Shown: positions 29,687 through 40,168, counted from the stretch's first letter. The stretch is DNA of 64,000 bases from JAHFPN01 sp963765745 (GCA_963765745.1 CAVXXM010000003.1:682001-746000); one strand, 5' to 3'. Notes: a model not told the origin generated them from the letters alone. Numbers and translations are program-made.

Positions 29687-30451
29687 CTAGGGCGCGCGCT
29701 CCATTCCCCGCCCCTTCAGCACCGCTTCCATATTCGGAGCGGCGAGCGCGGCGATGAGCGCTTTCGCGGCGTCCGTGTCTTTCGCTGCCGTGCCGATGCC
29801 GACGGCATAGGTGGTGTAGTTCTGGATCTCGGCCGGCAGCGGCCCGGCCAGGGTCACGCCTTTCACCGCGAGAATCTCGCTGATCTGGTGCAGGCCGATC
29901 TCGGCCTGGCCGGTCGCGACGCGCTCAGCCACGAGCCCGCCGGGCACGAGGATGGTCTTGCCCTTGATCGCATCGGCAACGCCGATACGGGTGAGCATGG
30001 CCGCTACATAAATGCCGCTCGAGCCGCCGCCAACCGGATCGCCGTGGGCGATCGCGCGCGCGGCGATGAGCGTGCGTTTGAACGCATCGAGCGTGCCGAT
30101 GTCGGGGAGCTGAGCGCCTTGCTTGACCGCGACACCGACGCCGACGCGGGCCAGATCGACGCGGCTGCCGGCGACGATTTTACCCGCACGGATCAAGTCG
30201 TCGATCATCGCGGGCGTGTTCACCGTGACGTCGAACGCCTCGCCGTCGCGGATGCGGCGCGACAGAACCCCCGCGGTGGCGTTGTCCACGGTCACCTTGT
30301 GCCCCGTCCGCTTCTCGAATTCCGGGATCACCGAGAGCACGACCTCTTTCATCGCCCCGGTGGTGAGCAGCTTGATCTCGGCGGCTGGCGCGGGCCGCGC
30401 GAGTCCTGCGAGCACTGCCATTGCCACTGCTCCAACAATCCCGCTTCTCAT
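29687..30451 (-). CDS. ModA-like ABC transporter substrate-binding protein
   Basis: It is 254 residues. Signal peptide (AVAMAVLAGLARPAPAAE) then a type II periplasmic-binding fold: IKLLTTGAMKEVVLSVIPEF, VDNATAGVLSRRI, FDVTVNTPAMIDDLI, GIYVAAMLTRIGVADAI and EIGLHQISEILAVKGV. The domain is related to molybdate-binding ModA proteins, but no permease or ATPase is adjacent, so the ligand is uncertain. It converges with the TctC-like gene and precedes a nitroreductase-family gene. Confidence 0.82.
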   Translation of the reverse strand: MRSGIVGAVAMAVLAGLARPAPAAEIKLLTTGAMKEVVLSVIPEFEKRTGHKVTVDNATAGVLSRRIRDGEAFDVTVNTPAMIDDLIRAGKIVAGSRVDLARVGVGVAVKQGAQLPDIGTLDAFKRTLIAARAIAHGDPVGGGSSGIYVAAMLTRIGVADAIKGKTILVPGGLVAERVATGQAEIGLHQISEILAVKGVTLAGPLPAEIQNYTTYAVGIGTAAKDTDAAKALIAALAAPNMEAVLKGRGMERAP

Positions 30452-30460
30452 ATCGTCTCC

Positions 30461-31276
30461 CTACTCGATCCTGCCGGACGGATTGGCCACCGGCCCGGTG
30501 AGCGCCGCGCGCCAGGCTCCGAGACGCTTGTCAGCATCCTCCCATTTCTCGATGTCCTCGAGCCCGCGATACATGGCGAACTGGCGCACGTCGGAAATGT
30601 AGTAATCGACCAGCGCCTGGGGCCGGTATTTTTGCGGCTCGTAGCGGTTCCAGTGCACGATCTGCTCGAGCGGCCGGCGGTAGCGCGAGGCCAGATCCTT
30701 CTCCGGCACGCCGATCGGGATGGTGCCGACGGCGCGCGAGGTCGCGGGATAGCCGAGCAGCTTGCGCAGGCCGTCGTTGGTGGTGTCCTCGCCGCCACCG
30801 GAGAGCCAGGCGGAGGTGAGTCCAACCGCGGTGACGGCGAGCTGGATGTTCTGTACCGCCGCGCCGATCGAGGCGAGCAGGATGCGCTCGTTGTTCTCCG
30901 CGTATTCGCGCTCCCATTCCGGCGTCGTGGCTTTCGGGAACGCCGCCGTCCAGCGCTCGTCGGCCAGTACCATCATGATCGCGACGGTGTTGGCCATGTA
31001 GGTCTTCTTCACCGCGGGAAAGCCCTTGGAATGATCGATCAGGCGGTTGGATTGGGCCAGGAAAATATCAAGTACCCGCTCGCGCATGGCGGGATCATCG
31101 ACGATCAGGATGTCGAAACATTGCGAGTTGGCGCCGGTCGGCGCCCAGCGCCCGGCCTCGGCGATTTGCAGGAGCACCGCGCGATCCACGCTGCGTCCGG
31201 CTTCGAAACGGCGGACGCTACGGCGCCGGCGGACGACGTCGATCAGATGCGCGTAGGCTTCTTGTGGCGTTTCCAT
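30461..31276 (-). CDS. Nitroreductase-family FMN oxidoreductase
   Basis: It is 271 residues. FMN-binding N-terminus VRRRRSVRRFEAGRSVDR, then AEAGRWAPTGANSQCFDIL, the dimer core ILLASIGAAVQNIQLAVTAV and GTIPIGVPEKDLASRYRRPL. It probably reduces quinones, nitroaromatics or a halogenated aromatic using NAD(P)H. Ten bases separate its end from the ModA-like gene start, so they may be co-transcribed. ATG 31276 begins the conserved part. Confidence 0.85.
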   Translation of the reverse strand: METPQEAYAHLIDVVRRRRSVRRFEAGRSVDRAVLLQIAEAGRWAPTGANSQCFDILIVDDPAMRERVLDIFLAQSNRLIDHSKGFPAVKKTYMANTVAIMMVLADERWTAAFPKATTPEWEREYAENNERILLASIGAAVQNIQLAVTAVGLTSAWLSGGGEDTTNDGLRKLLGYPATSRAVGTIPIGVPEKDLASRYRRPLEQIVHWNRYEPQKYRPQALVDYYISDVRQFAMYRGLEDIEKWEDADKRLGAWRAALTGPVANPSGRIE

Positions 31277-31407
31277 GGGTATTCCCCCGGATGGATCAGC
31301 AGGATGCCATGCGGGCGCGGCGCATGTCATGGCCCGCTCGCGCAATCGTGCGGAACGGCGGCCGGTGGTATGTAGTAAATTGAGGCCTCAAAATGGAGGA
31401 TCGAGCC

Positions 31408-31647
31408 ATGAAACTGCATCTGCAATCGGCCATGCTTGTTGCGGCTGCCGTGATCGCGCTCGCGGCACCCGCATCCGCCCAGGAAACGGTGCGGGCCAAC
31501 GAACGCTATTGTCTGCAGGCGTACGACCCATCGCCGGCACCCCTGCTCTGCCGTTTCGAGAGCCTGCAGCAGTGTTCCGCGTCACGGACTTCGCCGTCGG
31601 ATTATTGCCTGCTCAATCCAATTCTCGCATTCCGCGAGCGGCGCTGA
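31408..31647 (+). CDS. DUF3551 small exported protein, copy 1
   Basis: It is 79 residues with a signal peptide (MLVAAAVIALAAPASAQ) and the DUF3551 core: RANERYCLQAYDPSPAPLLC, RFESLQQCSASR and DYCLLNP. Four cysteines probably form two disulfides. The family is restricted largely to Bradyrhizobium relatives and has no known function. It is followed 49 bases later by a paralogue. Confidence 0.8.
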   Translation: MKLHLQSAMLVAAAVIALAAPASAQETVRANERYCLQAYDPSPAPLLCRFESLQQCSASRTSPSDYCLLNPILAFRERR

Positions 31648-31696
31648 ACCCCGGGCCGCGAGTTCCTCCGAGGGCGTAGCAAGAGGGAGGCGATGC

Positions 31697-31933
31697 ATGA
31701 AATTTGCTTTATTCACCGCGCTGCTCTTGGGCGGAATGGCCACAGCGAACGGTGCATTCGCACAACAGCCGGTGCGGGCGAACGAGCGCTATTGTATCGA
31801 GGTGCTCGACGACACGGGTCCGAACCCTTGGCAGTGCCGCTTCGAGACTTATGAGCAGTGCCTTGCCTCGAAGAGTTCACAAGGCGACAAGTGCTGGCTC
31901 AACCCGTACCTGGCATTCCAGCAGCGCCGCTGA
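31697..31933 (+). CDS. DUF3551 small exported protein, copy 2
   Basis: A 78-residue paralogue of the preceding gene: signal peptide (LLLGGMATANGAFAQ), then RANERYCIEVLDDTG, CRFETYEQCLASKSSQGDKC and WLNPYLAFQQRR. The two proteins share the RANERYC and C-terminal LAF-RR patterns, showing a tandem duplication. Function unknown. Confidence 0.8.
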   Translation: MKFALFTALLLGGMATANGAFAQQPVRANERYCIEVLDDTGPNPWQCRFETYEQCLASKSSQGDKCWLNPYLAFQQRR

Positions 31934-31966
31934 AGCAATTCGCCGACAATCCGCTATGAATGGCGG

Positions 31967-32800
31967 ATGTTCGACGCCATCGCCTTCGCCGGCGGAGGGA
32001 ACCGCTGCTATTGGCAGGGCGGGTTCTTCGAAGCCGCGGCCGGGAAGCTTGATCTCCAGCCCAAGCTCATCGTCGGGGTGAGCGCGGGCGCGTTCGCCGC
32101 CAGCTATTCGCTGCTCGGCATCGGGCCGCGCGTGCGCGCGCTGGTGATCGCGGGCTGCGGGCCGCAGGTGAAGAATTTCGATCCCGCCGGCTGGCGCAAG
32201 GGCGGTCCGCTGTTTCCGGTCGGCAAACTCTATCGCGATCTGATCGCCGAAGTGCTCGACGCGCCGGCCCTGGCGCGGCTGCAGGCGCTCACCGATATGC
32301 AAATCGCGCTGTCGCGCATGCCGCGCTTCATCCCGCCGCTCCTCGGCGCCGTGCTCGGCATTTCCGCCTATCAGATCGAGAAGAAGCTGCTGCATCCGGT
32401 GCATCCGCGCTTCGGGCGTGCGCTTGGGTTCAAGCAGGAATATGCCGCGGTGCGCGCGATACGGACGCCCGCCGAGTTGGTCGATGTGTTGCTCGCGAGC
32501 TCCGGCGTTCCGCCGCTGATGCCGGTCACTAGCGTTGGCGGCCGCCCGGCTTTCGACGGCGGGCTGGTCGATAACGTGCCGGTCGTACTGCTTGAGCCGG
32601 TCGAGCGCGCCGGCGGGCGCACGCTCGTTCTGCTTACGCGGCGCTATCGCGACATTCCACAGGTGCCGGGCCGAGTTTATGTGCAGCCATCCGAGCCGAT
32701 CCGCGTCGGTCAATTCGACGTGACGAATCCCGAAGGCATTGGCGCGGCGTATGAACTGGGCCTACGCGACGGCGCGGCGTTCGCCGCCTCCATACGCTGA
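31967..32800 (+). CDS. Patatin-like phospholipase
   Basis: A 277-residue lipid acyl hydrolase. Oxyanion-hole segment AIAFAGGGNRCYWQGG, nucleophile elbow GVSAGAFAAS (Ser) and the catalytic Asp in FDGGLVDNVPVVLL complete the patatin Ser-Asp dyad. No signal peptide, so likely cytoplasmic or injected. It starts 33 bases after the second DUF3551 gene. Substrate unknown. Confidence 0.88.
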   Translation: MFDAIAFAGGGNRCYWQGGFFEAAAGKLDLQPKLIVGVSAGAFAASYSLLGIGPRVRALVIAGCGPQVKNFDPAGWRKGGPLFPVGKLYRDLIAEVLDAPALARLQALTDMQIALSRMPRFIPPLLGAVLGISAYQIEKKLLHPVHPRFGRALGFKQEYAAVRAIRTPAELVDVLLASSGVPPLMPVTSVGGRPAFDGGLVDNVPVVLLEPVERAGGRTLVLLTRRYRDIPQVPGRVYVQPSEPIRVGQFDVTNPEGIGAAYELGLRDGAAFAASIR

Positions 32801-32931
32801 CCTGCGCTGGCCGCAACGCTGCAATGCAGCAAAGCCGCTGACGCTTCGCGGACAGTTCGATTAAATTGCAATTCGATTAGGAAATCAGAGCGCTCGGGTT
32901 CCTGCCGGACGCGGAAAGACAGAGAACGGCC

Positions 32932-33093
32932 ATGCTGCTTTGGAGTTATCTCGTTCGCCAATGGCGCCGCTGGCGCGCCTATCGGCGAACCTACACAGAA
33001 CTGATGCGGCTCGACGACCGCGGGCTCGCGGACATCAACCTCACGCGCGCCGAGATCGACAACGTGGCGCATGAGGCCGCTCTGCGCGGCTGA
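32932..33093 (+). CDS. DUF1127 small arginine-rich protein
   Basis: A 53-residue protein beginning SYLVRQWRRWRAYRRT and ending LMRLDDRGLADINLTRAEID, the hallmark of DUF1127 (YjiS-like). In other alphaproteobacteria such proteins bind RNA and influence phosphate or carbon metabolism; that is family knowledge, not shown here. A terminator follows at 33137. Confidence 0.85.
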   Translation: MLLWSYLVRQWRRWRAYRRTYTELMRLDDRGLADINLTRAEIDNVAHEAALRG

Positions 33094-33136
33094 TCCAGCC
33101 CTCGAAATCGACAAAAAACCGATAATGAAATCGACA

Positions 33137-33170
33137 AAGGCCCCGGTTCGAAGCCGGGGCCTTGTTCTTT
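33137..33170 (+). terminator. Rho-independent terminator after the DUF1127 gene
   Basis: Perfect stem AAGGCCCCGG / CCGGGGCCTT with loop TTCGAAG-like sequence (33137-33163), followed by the T-rich TGTTCTTTC. Confidence 0.8.
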
Positions 33171-33218
33171 CGTGCGGGCGTTGCCGCGGGTCCTCTCCGC
33201 GCCTAGTTTGCGGACGCC

Positions 33219-34286
33219 ATGAACCCCAAGACCCAGAACGTCTCGCTCGTATGCTTCCGCTCGGCCGCGGTGTTGAAGTCCGACCATTTCAGCACGATCG
33301 AGCGCGGCTTCTGGCGCGGCGAGGCCGGCGAGGTCGAGGCGGTGCTGCGGCGGATCGATCGGGTGCCCTGGTGGACGCGGCTGATCGCGCGGCATTTCCT
33401 GATGCGTGAGGCGCGTGCGCTCGCGCGCATCGGCGGAGCCGGCATCGGCCCAAAATTGCTCGCGAACGCGCCGGATTTCCTGGTGCGCGCGTGGATCCCG
33501 GGCCTGCCTATGCATCTCGCCAGACCGGAGAACGATGTAGCCTATTTCCGCGAGGCCAAGCGCCGGCTGATCGCCATGCATCGCGCGGGCGTGGTGCACA
33601 ACGATCTGGCCAAGGAGCCGAACTGGCTGCGCGACGCCGAGGGCCGGCCGCGGGTCACGGATTTTCAGCTCGCGACCATGCACGCGCGGCGCAGCCTGCC
33701 GTTCCGGATCGCGGCACGGGAAGATTTGCGGCATCTGCTGAAGCACAAGCGAAAATATTGTCCGGCGGCGCTGGTGCCCGCGGAGCGGCGTCTGCTCGCG
33801 CGCAAGAGCTGGGCAAACCGGGTCTGGATGGCGACCGGCAAGCGGCTCTACAACTTCGTCACCCGCCGCATCCTCGGCTACATGGACCGCGAGGGCGGCG
33901 GCGGCGCGCTGCACACGGCGCCGCGCATCGCGGCGCGGATCGCCGAGCATTCGGGTGTGAGCGCGGCCGTGGTCGTGCCCTACCCGACCGCGCGCGGCAC
34001 GCGGCTCTACGCCTTCGTCGAAACCCGGGCGCCGCTCGAAGCCGACGAGGTGCGCGAATTCCTGCGCGGCGCGGACGGCGGATTGCCGGTGCCGAGTCTC
34101 GTGCAGATCGTGGCGCGGCTGCCGCGCGGGGCCGACGGAAGGGTGCGCGAGGACGCGCTCCGGCTCGTGGCCGAGAACCAGATCGATCTCATCGAGCATT
34201 TGCTGCTTGAAGTGGAGAGTCGCCGCAGTCTTGCCGAGGTCATCGAGAAGCGGCTCAATCGCAGCGACCGCCGGCTGCAGTCATGA
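33219..34286 (+). CDS. Atypical protein kinase-like domain joined to an acyl-AMP-ligase C-terminal-like domain
   Basis: It is 355 residues. Residues 60-175 resemble a small RIO/lipopolysaccharide-type kinase: AGVVHNDLAKEPNWL carries the HxD...N catalytic loop and VTDFQLATM the metal-binding Asp (DFQ rather than DFG). Residues 240-320 resemble the mobile C-terminal subdomain of AMP-forming acyl-CoA ligases: GVSAAVVVPYPTARG, LYAFVETRAPLEADEVREFL and LPRGADGRVREDALRL. The combination suggests phosphorylation or nucleotide transfer on a cell-envelope or lipid substrate. It ends two bases before the convergent phytoene-synthase-like gene. Confidence 0.7.
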   Translation: MNPKTQNVSLVCFRSAAVLKSDHFSTIERGFWRGEAGEVEAVLRRIDRVPWWTRLIARHFLMREARALARIGGAGIGPKLLANAPDFLVRAWIPGLPMHLARPENDVAYFREAKRRLIAMHRAGVVHNDLAKEPNWLRDAEGRPRVTDFQLATMHARRSLPFRIAAREDLRHLLKHKRKYCPAALVPAERRLLARKSWANRVWMATGKRLYNFVTRRILGYMDREGGGGALHTAPRIAARIAEHSGVSAAVVVPYPTARGTRLYAFVETRAPLEADEVREFLRGADGGLPVPSLVQIVARLPRGADGRVREDALRLVAENQIDLIEHLLLEVESRRSLAEVIEKRLNRSDRRLQS

Positions 34287-34287
34287 C

Positions 34288-35139
34288 CTAGATGCCACGC
34301 CGTGCCGCGCGCCACAGCGCCCATTGCCGGCGCCATTGCGGCACTTCGATCCGGGTGCGGAACGGGTCGTAGCCGGCGCACTCCATGCGCGACAGATAAA
34401 GCGGCACCAGCGCGGCCGGAAGGAACGCAGGCGCCGCTTCAGGTGGAACGCTTTTCAAATGCGCGCGTGCGGCGTCGAGATGCTGCCGCGCCAGCGTGCG
34501 CATCTCCGCAAGGGCCGCGAGCAGACCGGGCGTGGCGTTGCCCGAGATCGCCTCGTCGCGCGTGACGCCGTGGCGGCCGAGCAGATCGAGTGGCACATAG
34601 ATCTGGCCGCGGGACGCATGCAGCGCGAAGGCGCGCAGCAGCCCGGTGAAGGCATAGGCGCGGCCGGCATGGGTGGCGGCGTCCACCACTCCGCTGCGGC
34701 GGCCGGCCAGCACGGAAGCGGCGAGCCGGATCAGTTCGCCGGAAGTGGCGTCCACATAGGCTTCGAGCACGGCGAGCGTCGGCATGGGGTCGTCGTAGAG
34801 ATCGAAGCTGCGCCCATCGACGAGCTCCGAGAGCAAATGCCGCGCCAGCGAGCGGCGCTCAATAGTGTCGAGCAAGGCCGCGGCGACCGGATTGGCCGCT
34901 GCTTCGCCTGCCCGCGTGCCCTCGACGGCCTCGCGCCACCACTGCAGGCGAACTTCGCCGGCCATCGGCTCACGGATGCGCCCGCCCACCTGCGCGACCT
35001 CGAGATTGAACGCATAGAGCGCGAACAGATGCGGCCGGGCCTCGGCCGGCGCGAGCAGGGTGGCGAGGTAGCGGTCCTTGTCGTGGGCGCGAACCTCGGC
35101 TTCGCAGTGCGCGTAATTCTCCCGCATGGATGCGAGCAT
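34288..35139 (-). CDS. Phytoene/squalene synthase-family protein (NDUFAF6-like)
   Basis: It is 283 residues of all-helical isoprenoid synthase fold: RYLATLLAPAEARPHLFALY, REPMAGEVRLQWWREAVEG, and HAGRAYAFTGLLRAFALHA. The usual Asp-rich substrate motifs are degenerate (DLYDDPMPTLAVLEAY), as in the alphaproteobacterial relatives of mitochondrial NDUFAF6, which assists complex I assembly. That role is a suggestion only. ATG 35139 or 35127 are possible starts. Confidence 0.8.
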   Translation of the reverse strand: MLASMRENYAHCEAEVRAHDKDRYLATLLAPAEARPHLFALYAFNLEVAQVGGRIREPMAGEVRLQWWREAVEGTRAGEAAANPVAAALLDTIERRSLARHLLSELVDGRSFDLYDDPMPTLAVLEAYVDATSGELIRLAASVLAGRRSGVVDAATHAGRAYAFTGLLRAFALHASRGQIYVPLDLLGRHGVTRDEAISGNATPGLLAALAEMRTLARQHLDAARAHLKSVPPEAAPAFLPAALVPLYLSRMECAGYDPFRTRIEVPQWRRQWALWRAARRGI

Positions 35140-35153
35140 AGCGCACCGCGCCT

Positions 35154-35528
35154 CTATTCCACGGCGAGCAAGGCGGCAGCGACCCGGCGGTCCTCGGCCA
35201 GCAGCACATTATAGGTGCTGGCGGCCGCCGCCGTGGCGAGCACCTCGGCGATGAGGCCGGCTTCACGCAGCAGTTTCCGTATGGCTGGCAAAGGAACGAT
35301 GTCGCGGCCGGTGCCGATCACGACGAGATCGAGATTCGTGCGTTCGTCGAGCAGCCGCTGCAAGCTCGCGGCATCGATTTCTTGCGGCGTGCGCGGCGGC
35401 CAGGCCCAGATTGCGTTTGGCAGAACGAGGATCGAGCCCCGATGCGACATGCCGGCGAAGCGAAAGCCGCCGGAGCCGTACGCCTCGATCGCCGCCCGGC
35501 CCGGATAATGGGGCTCGTTCGCGGCCAC
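35154..35528 (-). CDS. Mth938-like domain protein (DUF498)
   Basis: It is 124 residues: IEAYGSGGFRFAGMSHRGSI, LDLVVIGTGRDIVPL and AIRKLLREAGLIAEVLATAA match the Mth938/NDUFAF3-type fold. As written it is fused in frame to secF because of a +1 insertion near the secF end; a GTG at 35528 is the probable own start. It sits between secF and the NDUFAF6-like gene. Both neighbours are homologues of mitochondrial complex I assembly factors, which makes the pairing notable. Confidence 0.8.
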   Translation of the reverse strand: MAANEPHYPGRAAIEAYGSGGFRFAGMSHRGSILVLPNAIWAWPPRTPQEIDAASLQRLLDERTNLDLVVIGTGRDIVPLPAIRKLLREAGLIAEVLATAAAASTYNVLLAEDRRVAAALLAVE

Positions 35529-35533
35529 GGCGT

Positions 35534-36497
35534 CTAGGCGCCCGGCTTGGCCACGGCTTCGGCGGTCTCGGATGCCGTCGGTCGATACCTGACGGCCGAG
35601 GCCGACACCGAGATAGATCAGTATGGGCGCGGCGATGAATACCGAGGTGTAGGTGCCGACCAGCACCACGCCGAACATCATGGTCGCGGTGAAGCTGTGG
35701 ATCGCGCGGCCGCCGAACAACAGCAGCGCCAGCAGCGCGCCGGCGACCGTGACGTGGGTGATGATGGAGCGCGACAGGGTCGAATTCACCGAGATGTTCA
35801 GCAGATCGGCGATCGGCATTTTCTTGTAGCGGCGCAGCATCTCGCGAATGCGGTCATAGATGACGACGGTGTCGTTCAGCGAATAGCCCAGGATCGTGAG
35901 CAGCGCCGCGATGCTGGTCAGGTCGAAGTCGATCTGGAACACGCACATGAAGCCGACGGTGAGCACGAGATCGTGCACGTTGGCGATCATGGCGCCGAGC
36001 GCGAACTGCCATTCGAAGCGGAACCACAAGTAGACCAGGATGCCCAGGATCGCGAGCATGATGCCGATGATGCCGTAGCCGAACAGTTCCTGCGACACGC
36101 GCGGGCCGACGACCTCGACGCGGCGATAGTCGACGCTGTCGCCGAGCGCGGCGCGGACTTTGACGACGACGGTTTGCTGGGCTTCGTCGCCGCCGGGCTG
36201 CTGCGCGATGCGGATCAGCACGTCGCGGCCGCCGCCGAACTCCTGCAGCTGCACCTCGCCGAGATTGAGGCCCTCGAGGGTATGGCGCATCTGCGAGATA
36301 TCGACGACGCCGCTCCTGGCCTGCACCTCGATGAGCGTGCCGCCCTTGAAATCGATGCCGAGATTGAGGCCGAAGACCAGGTAGGCGACGAGCGCGAGGA
36401 TCGACAGTAGCGCGGAAATAGGAAAGCTGATGCGCCGGAAGCGCATGAAGTCGAAGCGCGTGTCGTCCGGTACGATGCGTAGGAGGGGTATGCGCAC
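35534..36497 (-). CDS. secF: Protein translocase subunit SecF, +1 frameshift at C-terminus
   Basis: Inner-membrane partner of SecD, using proton motive force to help protein release on the periplasmic side. About 320 residues: the first helix precedes LNLGIDFKGGTLIEVQ, and the RND-like region has LGYSLNDTVVIYDRIREMLR and LSRSIITHVTVAGALLALLL. One extra base near 35568 shifts the last 15 codons; removing it gives ...ETAEAVAKPGA and a TAG at 35534. It lies 26 bases from secD in the yajC-secD-secF operon. Confidence 0.93.
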
Positions 36498-36523
36498 GGC
36501 GCTCTCTTCGGGTTACAGGAAAA

Positions 36524-38128
<1,605 letters not shown>

Positions 38129-38163
38129 CGAATTCCTCTGGAACGAGGCTCAGCCGGACGGCG

Positions 38164-38496
38164 TCAGTCGTCCTTGGCCGGCTCGCCCTTGGCGCGCACC
38201 TCGGCGATCATCGCCCTCATCTGGCGAACGCGCGTGTCGTCGGCGATCTGCACTTCGATCTCGTTGTCGTCGACCACCTTGGTGATCTTGCCGATCAGGC
38301 CGCCGGTGGTGACGACGGTGTCGCCGCGCCGCAGCGACTTGACCATCTCCTGATGCTGCTTCACGCGCCGCTGCTGCGGGCGCAGGATCAAGAAGTACAT
38401 GATGACGAAGATGAGGATGAACGGGAGCAGCGACACCAGCATGTCGTTGCCGCCTCCGAATCCCGGAATCTGCGCATAGGCGGGGGTAGTGAGCAT
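38164..38496 (-). CDS. yajC: Preprotein translocase subunit YajC
   Basis: It is 110 residues: one transmembrane helix (LLPFILIFVIMYFLILRPQQ) followed by a cytoplasmic domain with HQEMVKSLRRGDTVVTTGGL and VDDNEIEVQIADDTRVR. It associates with SecDF. It is the first gene of the leftward operon yajC-secD-secF. Confidence 0.95.
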   Translation of the reverse strand: MLTTPAYAQIPGFGGGNDMLVSLLPFILIFVIMYFLILRPQQRRVKQHQEMVKSLRRGDTVVTTGGLIGKITKVVDDNEIEVQIADDTRVRQMRAMIAEVRAKGEPAKDD

Positions 38497-38621
38497 CCAA
38501 TCCCTCGTCTTTCTCGTTGCTTGGGGCCTTCCGGCGAGGTTTCAGCCGAAGGCGCGGGGACTATAACGGCGCGAGCTTCGATTGCAACCGCGCGGGCAGC
38601 TGCGCGTTCGCATGAGCAAGC

Positions 38622-38645
38622 GGGCCGCGCCGGCGTGGCGCGGCC
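38622..38645 (-). terminator. Strong GC-rich hairpin downstream of the GlcG/HbpS-like gene
   Basis: GGGCCGCGCC and GGCGCGGCCC pair around a five-base loop, 16 bases after the stop codon at 38661 on the minus strand. There is no clear U-tract, so it may be a terminator or only an mRNA-stabilising stem. Confidence 0.5.
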
Positions 38646-38660
38646 CCGGAATGCGCCCGG

Positions 38661-39152
38661 TTACTTCAAGAAATCGGCAGCCTTGGCGATGCCGGCGTTG
38701 GCGCAGGCTTCGTCCTTTTCGCCAGTGGGCGCGCCCGACACGCCGACGCCACCGATGAGCTCGGTGCCGACCCGGATCGGCACGCCGCCACCCAAGGAGA
38801 TCACGTCGGCGACATCGCGCAGCCCGGCCAGGGCTGGGGCCTCGGTCCACTTCACGAATTCGATGGTGGTGCGGTTGAACATCCGTGCGGTCAGCGCCTT
38901 GCGGCGCGCGATTTCGATCGTGTGCCCGCCGGGGCCGTCGTTGCGCAGGAACGCCTTCAGATGCCCGCCACGGTCCACGACGGCTACCGCTACGCGGATG
39001 CCGTCCTTCTGGCACTGTTCGATCGCGCCTTGGACGATGGCATTGGCGATGGCCATCGACACGTTGCGTTCGGTGAGCGCGTTCTGGGCGTTCGCCGAGG
39101 TGGCGAGCATGAGCGCGCCGGAAGCCAACAACAGACTCTTGAACATGGACAT
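38661..39152 (-). CDS. GlcG/HbpS-family exported protein
   Basis: It is 163 residues. Signal peptide (LLLASGALMLATSANAQ) then the GlcG/HbpS (DUF336) domain: GIRVAVAVVDRGGHLKAFLR, RRKALTARMFNRTT, ISLGGGVPIRVGTELIGGVG and SGAPTGEKDEACANAGI. Family members bind haem or cobalamin-like ligands or act as chaperone-like accessories; the role here is unknown. A diverged paralogue lies at 47882-48382. Confidence 0.85.
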   Translation of the reverse strand: MSMFKSLLLASGALMLATSANAQNALTERNVSMAIANAIVQGAIEQCQKDGIRVAVAVVDRGGHLKAFLRNDGPGGHTIEIARRKALTARMFNRTTIEFVKWTEAPALAGLRDVADVISLGGGVPIRVGTELIGGVGVSGAPTGEKDEACANAGIAKAADFLK

Positions 39153-39280
39153 TCGATCCTCCCTATTTTTCTGCCTTATGAGCGCATCATAGACCGCCGC
39201 TTCGGCCCCGTCGCGCGGGAAGCTTCCCACCGCTTGCCCAACGGCTTGTAGCCCGCTATTCCGCCCTCCCGGAGACTCTC

Positions 39281-40168
39281 ATGAATCGCCCCTCGCCTGC
39301 CGACACGGTGCTGGCGCTTCTGGCCCAGGCGCTCGAGCGCATTTCCGGCGCGCTGGAGCGGCTCGCGCCCGCGGCCGGCGAGACGCCGGATTTTTCGGCG
39401 GCCGACGCTTTCGTGTGGCTCTCGGCGCAGAAGCGGCTCGAGCCGGTGCGGCGGGTGAACCGCGTCGAGATGAATCTCCTCAAAGGCATCGACCGCATGC
39501 GCGACACGCTGGTGGAAAACACCGAGCGCTTCGCGCGCGGATTACCCGCCAACAACGCGCTGCTATGGGGCGCGCGTGGCATGGGAAAATCGTCGCTGGT
39601 GAAGGCCGTGCACGCGGCCGTGAGCGCCACGCATAAGAAGGAAGGTCTCAAGCTCATCGAGATTCACCGGGAGGAAATCGAGTCCCTGCCCGCATTGATG
39701 GCGCAACTGCGCGGCAGCAAGCACCGCTTCGTCGTGTTCTGCGACGACCTTTCGTTCGAAGCCGAGGACACCAGCTACAAGTCGCTGAAGGCGGTGCTGG
39801 AGGGCGGCATCGAGGGCCGGCCCGACAACGTGATCCTTTACGCCACGTCGAACCGGCGCCACCTGATGGCGCGCGAGATGATGGAGAACGAGCGCTCGAC
39901 CGCGATTATTCCCGGCGAAGCGGTCGAGGAGAAGGTCTCGCTTTCCGATCGCTTCGGCCTGTGGCTCGGCTTCCACCGCTGCTCGCAGGACGAATATCTC
40001 GAAATGGTCGAGGGCTACGTCGCGCACTACAAGATTCCGATCAAGGGCGATACGCTCAAGCGCGAAGCGCTGGAATGGGCGACCACGCGCGGCGCGCGCT
40101 CGGGCCGCGTGGCGTGGCAGTTCGTGCAGGATGTGGCGGGAAGGCTGGGAGTGCAGCTGAAGGGTTAG
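39281..40168 (+). CDS. DUF815 P-loop ATPase
   Basis: It is 295 residues. Walker A GARGMGKSSLVKAVHAA, Walker B-like FVVFCDDLSFE, sensor 1 VILYATSNRRHLM and the arginine-rich SLSDRFGLWLGFHRC. The DUF815 family neighbours yajC in many alphaproteobacteria; its exact role is not known. The last 73 bases are duplicated at 40730-40802, on the far side of an inserted gene. Confidence 0.9.
   Translation: MNRPSPADTVLALLAQALERISGALERLAPAAGETPDFSAADAFVWLSAQKRLEPVRRVNRVEMNLLKGIDRMRDTLVENTERFARGLPANNALLWGARGMGKSSLVKAVHAAVSATHKKEGLKLIEIHREEIESLPALMAQLRGSKHRFVVFCDDLSFEAEDTSYKSLKAVLEGGIEGRPDNVILYATSNRRHLMAREMMENERSTAIIPGEAVEEKVSLSDRFGLWLGFHRCSQDEYLEMVEGYVAHYKIPIKGDTLKREALEWATTRGARSGRVAWQFVQDVAGRLGVQLKG
40096..40168 (+). 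repeat. DUF815 gene 3'-end direct repeat, copy 1
   Basis: The final 73 bases of the ATPase gene, coding RSGRVAWQFVQDVAGRLGVQ and the end. Copy 2 at 40730-40802 is identical over the first ~42 bases and then diverges with mostly conservative changes. Confidence 0.88.

Noticed and set aside
35154..36497. Apparent SecF-Mth938 fusion protein
   Set aside because: Removing one base near 35568 restores the normal SecF end and stop, and the Mth938-like gene has its own GTG start.
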